A DNA stretch of 12,436 nt. Origin: an uncultured Bdellovibrio sp. Its GTDB lineage: Bacteria > Bdellovibrionota > Bdellovibrionia > Bdellovibrionales > Bdellovibrionaceae. Below the pieces are notes generated by a model. It was not told where the DNA came from. It searched no databases and worked only from the letters and a program-made list of their open reading frames with translations. Position 1 is the first letter of the stretch, and each line of letters opens with the position of its first letter. A program made the position numbers and the translations under genes. Positions 6,405 to 12,436 of the stretch are shown piece by piece. The stretch covers positions 1 through 12,436 of the forward strand of contig NZ_CAMLDV010000104.1 in assembly GCF_946478835.1 (NCBI RefSeq), in the 5' to 3' direction.

Positions 6405-7793
6405 ATGGGACAAAGTTTTCGTATAGAAAAAGACACCATGGGTGAAGTGCAAGTGCCAGCAGATAAATTCTGGGGAGCGCAAACACAAAGATCCACTCAG
6501 AATTTTCGTATTGGTGGAGACCGTTTCCCTCGAGAAATGATTCGTGCCTTGGGGATTCTAAAAAAATGCGCGGCTTTGACAAATCACAAGTTGGGACTTC
6601 TCGATCAAAAGAAAACCGATGTGATCGTAAAAGCGGCGGATGAAGTGATCCTTGGAAAACTCGATGCGCATTTTCCATTGGTGGTATGGCAAACAGGTTC
6701 CGGAACTCAAACGAACATGAATGCCAATGAAGTTATCGCCAATCGCGCGATGGATATGATGGGAATAAAACTTCCTAGCAAAGACATTCATCCCACTGAT
6801 GATGTGAACAGAGGACAGTCTTCGAATGACACATTCCCAACAGCGATGCATATTGCCGTCGGTGAACAAATTCATCACCGCTTGATTCCCATGATGGAAA
6901 AGTTGCACCGCGCTCTTGAACACAAACAACAAGACTTTAAAGACATCGTGAAAATTGGTCGCACACATTTGATGGATGCAACCCCATTAACACTCGGCCA
7001 AGAGTTTTCTGGTTACGCGACCCAAATGAAACATTCCATTCAAAGAGTGAAAAACACGTTGCCGCATCTCTATGAGCTTGCTCTTGGTGGAACAGCAGTC
7101 GGCACGGGATTGAACACTCATCCGCAATTTGCAGAAGAAGCAGCGAAAGCCATCGCGCATGAAACGAAGCTTCCGTTTGTTTCAGCCGAAAATAAATTTG
7201 AAGCTTTAGCGACTCACGATGCCTTGGTGGAGGTGAGTGGTGCGCTTAATTCCGTCGCCGTGTCCCTGATGAAAATTGCGAACGACATCCGTATGCTGGG
7301 GTCTGGACCTCGCTGCGGTATTGGTGAGCTTCAATTGCCTGAAAACGAACCGGGAAGTTCCATCATGCCCGGGAAAGTGAACCCCACTCAAAGCGAAGCC
7401 ATGACTATGGTCTGTGCACAAGTGATGGGAAATAACGTCGCCGTGAGTGTAGGCGGAGCCACGGGGCACTTTGAACTCAACGTGTTTAAGCCTTTGATTG
7501 TTTATAATGTGCTCAACTCCATTCGTTTGCTTGCGGACGCTTGCGAGTCCTTCACGGATCATTGCGTGGTCGGCATTGAAGCAAACACAAAACAGATTAA
7601 AAAGCACCTCGACAACTCATTAATGCTCGTAACCGCGCTGAATCCTCACATTGGCTATGACAACGCAGCGAAAATAGCCAAAACTGCCCATAAAAATGGC
7701 ACAACACTGCGCGAAGAAGCCATCAATCTTGGACTCCTTTCTGGCGAAGAATTTGATAAGATAGTAAAACCTGAAGAGATGACAGGCCGATAG
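6405..7793 (+). CDS. fumC: fumarate hydratase class II
   Basis: Full-length (462 aa) class II fumarase, the iron-independent homotetramer that interconverts fumarate and L-malate in the TCA cycle. Nearly every signature is visible: [13 protein letters not shown] (6-18), WGAQTQRS (23-30), [16 protein letters not shown] (95-110), [18 protein letters not shown] (132-149), [16 protein letters not shown] (185-200) with the catalytic His188, and [11 protein letters not shown] (317-327) with Ser318, Lys324 and Asn326. Residue numbers coincide with those of E. coli FumC, so there is no insertion or loss in the core. It is cytoplasmic. It lies 30 bp after the ydfG-like gene and 45 bp before the 309-aa gene on the same strand, and is led by the hairpin/Shine-Dalgarno element at 6376-6402. 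Aspartase and argininosuccinate lyase share the fold, but the [16 protein letters not shown] block is fumarase-specific. Confidence 0.97.
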   Translation: MGQSFRIEKDTMGEVQVPADKFWGAQTQRSTQNFRIGGDRFPREMIRALGILKKCAALTNHKLGLLDQKKTDVIVKAADEVILGKLDAHFPLVVWQTGSGTQTNMNANEVIANRAMDMMGIKLPSKDIHPTDDVNRGQSSNDTFPTAMHIAVGEQIHHRLIPMMEKLHRALEHKQQDFKDIVKIGRTHLMDATPLTLGQEFSGYATQMKHSIQRVKNTLPHLYELALGGTAVGTGLNTHPQFAEEAAKAIAHETKLPFVSAENKFEALATHDALVEVSGALNSVAVSLMKIANDIRMLGSGPRCGIGELQLPENEPGSSIMPGKVNPTQSEAMTMVCAQVMGNNVAVSVGGATGHFELNVFKPLIVYNVLNSIRLLADACESFTDHCVVGIEANTKQIKKHLDNSLMLVTALNPHIGYDNAAKIAKTAHKNGTTLREEAINLGLLSGEEFDKIVKPEEMTGR

Positions 7794-7806
7794 GCCGCAG
7801 AGTGGA

Positions 7807-7834
7807 GGGGCCGAGCCCCGGAACTGGAGCAGTA
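7807..7834 (+). repeat. hairpin plus Shine-Dalgarno leader before the 309-aa gene (copy 2)
   Basis: GGGGC (7807-7811), loop CGA, GCCCC (7815-7819), then GGAACTGGAGCAGTA to 7834, with ATG at 7839. It shares CCCGGAACTGGAG with the leader of fumC. The stem here is 5 bp with a 3-nt loop, against 4 bp and 4 nt in copy 1, so pairing is kept although the bases differ. GCAGAG just upstream (7797-7802) also matches GCAGAG in copy 1 (6378-6383). GGAG is 9 nt before the start codon. Confidence 0.5.
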
Positions 7835-7838
7835 TTAA

Positions 7839-8768
7839 ATGAATTCGTTGTTGGCAAAAGCGAGCTGGATGGAGCGCGATGATATTCGCCCGTATGTTTT
7901 TGTTCGTCCAGAAAATCAAATCGCACTGCCAGGCTCCGTTCATCGTTTGGATTGGTTCAAAAAAGAACCGGTCTTTAAAGATCCTCTGGATATCAGTGAA
8001 ATCGCTTTTGCAGATCGCATTTACTCCATCGAAGAACGCGCGTTTGGTCCTTCCAATATGGCGATGCCTCGTTGGGTTTTCTATGACTGCGCTGTGATGC
8101 CAGGCTTCGTTGCGGGTTTCGCCGCGAAACCTTCCGCCCTCACAAAAGAGATGCGCGAAGTTCTTGATCCAAAAAAATATCCAGCAACAAATTCTCCAAT
8201 CAAGACATCGGGTGTGCTAAAAGAAGTGACTTCTTTGGATGATATGGACTGGGTTCCATTGTCTCTCTTCATTATCATTCCGACGATGCATCGTGGGGAG
8301 TGGGTCGCGCACAACCTGTGTTCGATCAACTCGTTGCTTCCAGACGGCGGACTTTACGGTCTGGGCTTTCTGTCCAAAGCGTTCGGTCTGTGGTATGCTA
8401 ACGTCGAACAGTGTTCAGGAATGACTCAGTGGGGAAGCCCGGCTTTAAAGCTGCACTCTCACTACGGTCACTTGGAGGTCATCGGCGCTTATGCTCCGGT
8501 GCACTCGCACGCAAAGACGATCACGTATCGTGTGCAAGTAAATACGCATTGCTGGGAAAAGTTCTTTAATAAAGAACCAGACTTAGCGTTCTTGGAAAAC
8601 TACGGACCAACGGGAACTTTCATTGATCCGAAAAATGAAGAGAGCATGTTGAACTTCCAACAGCGCATTGAGCGCAGTGAAGGGCCTTTTTACCTCAGCG
8701 CAGGCGAGATCGCTCAAAAGAAGTTAGATGAAAAATTGATGATTTATAATTTGAAACAACAATACTAG
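7839..8768 (+). CDS. conserved-looking cytoplasmic protein of unknown function, 309 aa
   Basis: I do not recognise this protein. It has no signal peptide or clear membrane helix, though SLFIIIPTM (142-150) is a strongly hydrophobic strand. It is rich in Trp, Tyr, Phe and His, as in a compact globular enzyme. A histidine cluster, LHSHYGHLEVIGAYAPVHSH (205-224; His 206, 208, 211, 222, 224), could bind a metal or hold catalytic residues. Pro/Gly-rich turns and a DGGLYGLGF motif (169-177) precede it. A charged helical segment, RSEGPFYLSAGEIAQKKLDEKL, ends the chain. The start follows GGAG in the duplicated leader. It is 45 bp after fumC and 13 bp before the zinc-ribbon gene, so it is almost certainly cotranscribed, but its neighbours (fumarase, helicase) do not point to one role. 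Confidence 0.85.
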   Translation: MNSLLAKASWMERDDIRPYVFVRPENQIALPGSVHRLDWFKKEPVFKDPLDISEIAFADRIYSIEERAFGPSNMAMPRWVFYDCAVMPGFVAGFAAKPSALTKEMREVLDPKKYPATNSPIKTSGVLKEVTSLDDMDWVPLSLFIIIPTMHRGEWVAHNLCSINSLLPDGGLYGLGFLSKAFGLWYANVEQCSGMTQWGSPALKLHSHYGHLEVIGAYAPVHSHAKTITYRVQVNTHCWEKFFNKEPDLAFLENYGPTGTFIDPKNEESMLNFQQRIERSEGPFYLSAGEIAQKKLDEKLMIYNLKQQY

Positions 8769-8781
8769 ATAGGAAGAAAAA

Positions 8782-9222
8782 ATGTCGATGAATACCCTGC
8801 CCCCTGTCGCGAAGTCTTTTTTTGCGTTCTGTAAGAAATGTGATGCAGATAGATACCACGTGGTTCTAGCTCACACGTCTTCGACTTCGGCGAAAATTAA
8901 ATGCGAAATCTGCGGTTCGCAAAAGACGTACTCTCTTCCGAAAGCGCAAACTCGCACGGGTAAACCATTGACGGGTGCTGCGGCGAAAAAACGTGAACAA
9001 ACGTTGAACTCACGCAAATCCAGCCACCGCAACGAATACGAAATGTTGATGTCCAACGAAGGAGCTCCAACAGCGTCTTACAATATGAAGGCGAAGTTTG
9101 AGAAAAACACAAAACTTCAACATCCAAAATTCGGGATGGGTTTCATCAAAGACGCGATGTCTGACAAAATCGAAGTGGTTTTCGAAGACGAAGTGCGCAC
9201 ATTGATCCACAACAGAACATAG
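8782..9222 (+). CDS. small zinc-ribbon protein with UvrD/PcrA-type Tudor-like C-terminus
   Basis: A 146-residue protein in three parts. Residues 13-53 form a probable zinc ribbon with two CxxC pairs (C17/C20 and C41/C44). Residues 54-103 are a basic, polar linker that looks disordered (KAQTRTGKPL..., AAAKKREQ...). Residues 105-146 (KFEKNTKLQHPKFGMGFI..., then KIEVVFEDEVRTLIHNR) resemble the C-terminal Tudor-like domain of UvrD/PcrA helicases: H-x-K-[FW]-G-x-G-x-[IV], a short loop, then a strand of x-V-x-F, and a final leucine. In PcrA and UvrD that domain binds RNA polymerase. AGGAAG (8771-8776) fixes the start 5 nt on; a second in-frame ATG two codons later is possible. rep begins 22 bp downstream. 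The zinc and Tudor assignments are by eye; function as a Rep partner or transcription-associated factor is inference. Confidence 0.8.
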   Translation: MSMNTLPPVAKSFFAFCKKCDADRYHVVLAHTSSTSAKIKCEICGSQKTYSLPKAQTRTGKPLTGAAAKKREQTLNSRKSSHRNEYEMLMSNEGAPTASYNMKAKFEKNTKLQHPKFGMGFIKDAMSDKIEVVFEDEVRTLIHNRT

Positions 9223-9244
9223 TCTTTATTTCGAACGAGATTTC

Positions 9245-11263
9245 ATGGATTGGCTTAAAGGGTTGAACCCCGAGCAGCAGAAGGCCGTAAAACACAATTA
9301 CGGCCCTTTGCTTATTTTAGCGGGTGCGGGTTCAGGTAAAACGACGGTTCTTGTTTCAAGAACGGGACGAGTGATTTCTGAAAGAGTCGCACAGGCTCAA
9401 GAGATCTGCGTTCTTACGTTCACAAACAAAGCCGCGCGCGAATTAAAACACCGCGTGCAAGCAAAGCTTGGCAATACGGGGAAAGGTCTCTGGGCAGGGA
9501 CTTTCCACTCTTTTGGATTGCAAATTTTGCGTCGTTTTCACAAGCACGCCAATCTGTCTCCGTACTTTGGAATCGTCGATCAAAGCGATTGCAATTCCAT
9601 TCTGAAAGACTTGATTAAAGATATTAAAAATTCCGGCAAAGATAAATTTGACGTCGACAAGATTCTTTCGATGATCAATGACCGCCGCACGGGCCTTGCC
9701 GTGCAAAACGAAGCTTTTGACGAATACCACGAGATGGCTGAAGTCTTAGCTCCGAAATTTGCAAAACGTTTAGAGCACCTGGGTGTTGTGGATTTCGAAG
9801 GTCTTCTGATTAAGCCTTTGCAGCTTTTCAAAGAGCATCCAGATATTTTAGAAAAAGTTCAGAACTCTTTCAGCCAAGTGATGGTGGATGAGTTTCAAGA
9901 CACCAATCGCATGCAAATGGATTTGATTGCACAGATCGTAAAGTCGCATAACAACCTGACAGTGGTTGGTGATGACGATCAGTCGATTTATGGCTGGCGG
10001 GGAGCGGAAGTAAAAAATATTTTGAACTTCCCGCAGGAGTTCGCGAACTGCGAAGTGATCAAGCTTGAAAGAAATTATCGTTCTTCGGCAGAAATTCTTG
10101 CTATCGCCAATGCCGCGATTTCTAAAAATAAAAATCGCCATGGCAAGATCTTACGTTCACAAGCCGCTCAAGACACGGGTGAGCTTCCTGAGTTGTTTGT
10201 GCTTGATCGTGAAGAAGATGAATGTGAATTTGTCGTCTCTGAAATTTTAAACTTCCAACGCCAAGGTTATAAATACAAAGACTTTGCAATTCTCTATCGT
10301 TCCAACACTCAAGGAGGCTTGATTGAGTCTTCTTTGCGTCGTGCGAACATGCCGTACAATATTTCCGGCGGAACTTCGATCTTTGACAGACGTGAAATCA
10401 AAGATTTGATGGCGTACTTAAAACAAGCCTTGGCTCCAAATGAGGTTTCTCTTCGCCGTATCATCAATGTGCCTTCGCGAGGCATTGGTGACACAACGAT
10501 TGAGAAACTCAGCGAGTTCGCCTTGAAGAAAAGAATCAACTTTGTCGACGCCTGCCGTTTCTGGAAGGAAGCCGAAGTGCAAGATAAAGCCGGAGAGTCG
10601 ATTGATAACTTGATGAAATTTATCGAAGACCTTCCTAAAAACATCTTAGACTTCCAGGTGGGTTCTTCGCCGGGCGCGAAGATGGTTGAGATCTTTCAAA
10701 ACATCGGTTACCGCGAATACGTCTATGGCACAGCGGCTGATCCGACAAGTGCGGAAAAAAAATGGATGGTCGTTGAGATCTTTGGCCGTATTTTAGACTC
10801 TTACTTGGGGCGCCGCTCGTATGACATTGAAAATATCAAGTCCTTCGTGGATTCGATGCTTTTACGCGATGATATGTCCCAGGAAGAAGAAGAGCCGAAT
10901 AAAATCCAGCTTATGACTTTGCATGCTTCAAAAGGTCTTGAGTTCCCTGTTGTCATTTTGGCGGGTCTTGAAGAAGATCTTTTACCGCACAAGAACTTGG
11001 GCTCTGACATTGATGAAGAACGTCGTTTGTTCTATGTCGGTGTCACTCGCGCGAAAAAACGCTTGGTGATGTCACGCTGTCAGCAACGGAAAAAAAATGG
11101 CGCCGTTCGTCCTGTGACGCCTTCAAGATTCCTATTGGAGCTTCCGAAGGAACTCTACAAAGAATATCCTCTAGGAGCGCGTCCTGTTGTAGGACAAGAG
11201 CGTGAGGACCTGGTTGCAAACTTTCTTTCAAAATTAGACAGTCAGCTTGGCAGTAAAAAATAA
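9245..11263 (+). CDS. rep: Rep-type ATP-dependent DNA helicase (superfamily 1A)
   Basis: A 672-residue 3'-5' DNA helicase, nearly the same length as E. coli Rep (673), which removes proteins ahead of the replication fork and helps restart. All SF1A motifs are present: Q-motif LNPEQQKAV (7-15), Walker A AGAGSGKT (26-33), Ia LTFTNKAA (57-64), GTFHSFG (85-91), motif II VDEFQD (214-219), III VVGDDDQSIYGWRGA (240-254), IV LERNYRSS (274-281), NISGGTSIFDRREIKDLMAYL (372-392; very close to Rep), V LMTLHASKGLEFPVV (556-570), VI EERRLFYVGVTRAKKRL (591-607). The tail VRPVTPSRFLLELP (621-634) also matches Rep rather than UvrD. The protein ends about 38 residues later with no Tudor-like domain. The start has only a weak GAG site and probably relies on coupling to the gene 22 bp upstream. 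The stop is 1 bp from that of the convergent lipoprotein gene. Confidence 0.94.
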   Translation: MDWLKGLNPEQQKAVKHNYGPLLILAGAGSGKTTVLVSRTGRVISERVAQAQEICVLTFTNKAARELKHRVQAKLGNTGKGLWAGTFHSFGLQILRRFHKHANLSPYFGIVDQSDCNSILKDLIKDIKNSGKDKFDVDKILSMINDRRTGLAVQNEAFDEYHEMAEVLAPKFAKRLEHLGVVDFEGLLIKPLQLFKEHPDILEKVQNSFSQVMVDEFQDTNRMQMDLIAQIVKSHNNLTVVGDDDQSIYGWRGAEVKNILNFPQEFANCEVIKLERNYRSSAEILAIANAAISKNKNRHGKILRSQAAQDTGELPELFVLDREEDECEFVVSEILNFQRQGYKYKDFAILYRSNTQGGLIESSLRRANMPYNISGGTSIFDRREIKDLMAYLKQALAPNEVSLRRIINVPSRGIGDTTIEKLSEFALKKRINFVDACRFWKEAEVQDKAGESIDNLMKFIEDLPKNILDFQVGSSPGAKMVEIFQNIGYREYVYGTAADPTSAEKKWMVVEIFGRILDSYLGRRSYDIENIKSFVDSMLLRDDMSQEEEEPNKIQLMTLHASKGLEFPVVILAGLEEDLLPHKNLGSDIDEERRLFYVGVTRAKKRLVMSRCQQRKKNGAVRPVTPSRFLLELPKELYKEYPLGARPVVGQEREDLVANFLSKLDSQLGSKK

Positions 11264-11264
11264 G

Positions 11265-11774
11265 TTAGTTCTCGCCTAAACAGCCAAAAGCGTCGCAGGG
11301 ACGGGGGCTTATGCGTTTGATTGTGCCTGTAATGCGGGTGGTTTTGCTTTTCTCTTCTTGGATAATAGAAAGGGCAATGGCTCCGGCACTTTTAAGTTCA
11401 ACGATGATCTTGCCGACGTGCTCGCGAGTCAGATAAAAACCATCCTTATCAATGGCTCCGGTTTGTATCGAGGTTTCAGGATCTATCAAGGCGTTTTTAG
11501 ATATGCGGCGAGGCTCGAAGACCGTGCTAAAAAAAGATTTTCCGATGGAATAGCCGACCTGTATGAAAAACTGGTTTTGCACCATGTTCACGCGCATTTC
11601 AGCTTTACAGATGATCGATTCTTCGACGAGACAAGGGCCTTCCCAATTTCCTATGAAGTCCCCAGGGTCACCCATATACTCGCGAGGAGCGACAAAGTCG
11701 GCGCTCGTCGCGGAGCCTGAGTTTTGGCAACCAATGATTGCCATGATAAATAAGAACGGCATCAAAGATTTCAT
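11265..11774 (-). CDS. small predicted lipoprotein, function unknown
   Basis: A 169-residue protein with a lipoprotein signal peptide: MKSLMPFLFIMAIIGC, lipobox IIGC, lipidated Cys16. The next residue is Gln, not Asp, so the outer membrane is the expected site. The mature part contains four more cysteines (48, 56, 160, 165), enough for two disulfides joining GPCLVEESIIC near the front to PCDAFGC at the end. FIGNWEGPC (40-48) followed by alternating polar/hydrophobic strands suggests a small beta-barrel or sandwich, but I cannot name a family. It has no good Shine-Dalgarno at the normal distance, and its ATG lies within the inverted repeat at 11763-11826. It lies 68 bp downstream of the pseudouridine synthase on the same strand and converges on rep. 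Confidence 0.8.
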   Translation of the reverse strand: MKSLMPFLFIMAIIGCQNSGSATSADFVAPREYMGDPGDFIGNWEGPCLVEESIICKAEMRVNMVQNQFFIQVGYSIGKSFFSTVFEPRRISKNALIDPETSIQTGAIDKDGFYLTREHVGKIIVELKSAGAIALSIIQEEKSKTTRITGTIKRISPRPCDAFGCLGEN

Positions 11775-11826
11775 GATTCGATTGTGGCGCGCCCTCGCTC
11801 ACTCAAAAAGCGAATCATGATCTTTC
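11763..11826 (-). promoter_or_regulatory. long inverted repeat enclosing the lipoprotein start codon
   Basis: TCATGATTCG (11771-11780) and CGAATCATGA (11811-11820) are perfect 10-bp inverted arms 30 bp apart. Allowing a 2-nt bulge, pairing extends by AAAGAT on one side and ATCTTT on the other (11764-11769 and 11820-11825). On the minus strand the start-proximal arm contains the lipoprotein's ATG (11774-11772). A competing short stem, TCGCT (11795-11799) with AGCGA (11809-11813), shares bases with the other arm. Possible roles are translational control, an alternative-structure switch, or a protein-binding site. The pairing is seen; function is inference. Confidence 0.45.
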
Positions 11827-11842
11827 TGCCGACTATCAAAAT

Positions 11843-12436
11843 CTACTTCATGAGTTCGCGGAAATCATTTGGCAGAGGCGTTTCAAAAGTCTGCACACGC
11901 CCTCCGATTGGCAAGCTTAAACGGAATGCATGCAGGTACATGCGTTCATTTTTGTAGATCTCTGCCATTTTGTCGTTGTACTTGGGATCGCCGTAGCGAG
12001 TGTCACCGACGATAGCATGTTTTGCCAAAGCCGCATGTTTGCGAATCTGATGCTGACGGCCCGTGAGCAAACGTACTTCCACCAAAGAGAAGAACTTATT
12101 AGAGCTCATCACGCGGTACAAAGTTTTTGCTTCCATGCGGTCTTTCAAAAGACCTTGTGGATTTTTACGTCCTTCGGATTTGTCAGAAATAGGGAACGAC
12201 CACTCTTGCCATTCTTCAGATACGTCCATGCCTCCACGCAAAACGGCGTAGTACATTTTTTCTGCTTTGTGAGTTTGAAATTGCTCTGACAAATTGGCAG
12301 CGGTTTCTTGCTCGGTAGCGACAATCAAAAGGCCGCTTGTTTCTTTGTCCAAACGGTGAACGGGGTAGATGTCGTGGAAAGTTCCAGGGTGCAGTTGCTT
12401 TTTAAGAATGCTGCGAACGTCACCTGCTTCGTTATG
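11843..12436 (-). CDS. RluA-family pseudouridine synthase, 5' end outside window
   Basis: The C-terminal 197 residues of an RNA pseudouridine synthase that isomerises uridine in tRNA or rRNA. The frame is open to the right edge, so the start is not seen; an internal TTG inside the catalytic motif (12352) should not be taken as the start. The catalytic motif is VHRLDKETSGLL, with the nucleophilic Asp at about 12349-12347. Other family marks are KMYYAVLRG, VEVRLLTGRQHQIRKHAA (the GRxHQIR block), and IVGDTRYGDPKYND followed by RMYLHAFRLSLP. The GDTRYGDPKYN...LHA arrangement recalls TruC (tRNA U65) more than RluD, but the subtype cannot be fixed from this fragment. The stop TAG at 11843-11845 is 68 bp before the lipoprotein start. 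Confidence 0.92.
   Translation of the reverse strand, partial: HNEAGDVRSILKKQLHPGTFHDIYPVHRLDKETSGLLIVATEQETAANLSEQFQTHKAEKMYYAVLRGGMDVSEEWQEWSFPISDKSEGRKNPQGLLKDRMEAKTLYRVMSSNKFFSLVEVRLLTGRQHQIRKHAALAKHAIVGDTRYGDPKYNDKMAEIYKNERMYLHAFRLSLPIGGRVQTFETPLPNDFRELMK

Noticed and set aside
7206..7607. Open frame opposite fumC
   Set aside because: It is antisense to highly conserved fumarase motifs, with a His/Arg-rich composition typical of a shadow frame.
10741..10764. TCCG...CGGA followed by A8 inside rep as a terminator
   Set aside because: On the + strand the hairpin is followed by A, not T. On the - strand the T-run comes before the stem. Neither orientation works.
11786..11793. GGCGCGCC 8-bp palindrome in the lipoprotein leader
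   Set aside because: It is a single copy of a common restriction-site-type palindrome; nothing supports a role.
12350..12352. TTG inside HRLDKETSG as the start of the pseudouridine synthase
   Set aside because: It would remove the His-Arg of the catalytic motif; the frame stays open to the window edge, so the gene is simply cut.
1..12436. Mobile elements, CRISPR arrays, phage or defence genes
   Set aside because: No transposase, integrase, regular spacer-repeat array or flanking target duplication was found by reading both strands.

Overview
The window looks like ordinary chromosome from a Gram-negative bacterium, most likely a Bdellovibrio-type predator (Bdellovibrionota). That placement is inference: it rests on moderate GC, dense gene packing, a lipoprotein, a large cysteine-rich exported protein of no recognisable family, and close relatives of proteobacterial housekeeping proteins. 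I see no insertion sequence, phage gene, CRISPR array, rRNA or tRNA.

Layout, left to right. (1) Positions 1-1194, + strand: the 3' part of a DusB-like tRNA-dihydrouridine synthase gene, then a zinc-ribbon plus class I methyltransferase. (2) 1195-3665, + strand: a structured leader followed by a very large predicted exported protein of unknown function. (3) 5466-3662, - strand: a tight three-gene operon, ychJ-like, EVE-domain protein and dusC. It ends tail to tail with the exported-protein gene, the two stop codons sharing one CTAG. A good intrinsic terminator for this operon lies about 515 bp further on, antisense inside the exported-protein gene. (4) 5467-5606: a divergent control region with a 15-bp palindrome and a sigma70-like promoter. 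(5) 5607-11263, + strand: a probable five-gene operon, ydfG-like dehydrogenase, fumC, an unrecognised 309-aa protein, a small zinc-ribbon/Tudor-like protein, and rep helicase. fumC and the 309-aa gene are each preceded by a related small hairpin plus a near-identical Shine-Dalgarno leader. (6) 12436-11265, - strand: the 3' part of an RluA-family pseudouridine synthase gene, then a small lipoprotein whose start codon lies in one arm of a long inverted repeat.

Themes: RNA modification recurs (two Dus enzymes, an EVE-domain protein, a pseudouridine synthase, possibly the methyltransferase). The most suggestive functional link is the small zinc-ribbon protein just before rep. Its C-terminus resembles the RNA-polymerase-binding Tudor-like tail of UvrD/PcrA, a domain this Rep lacks. 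It may therefore act as a separately encoded partner domain.
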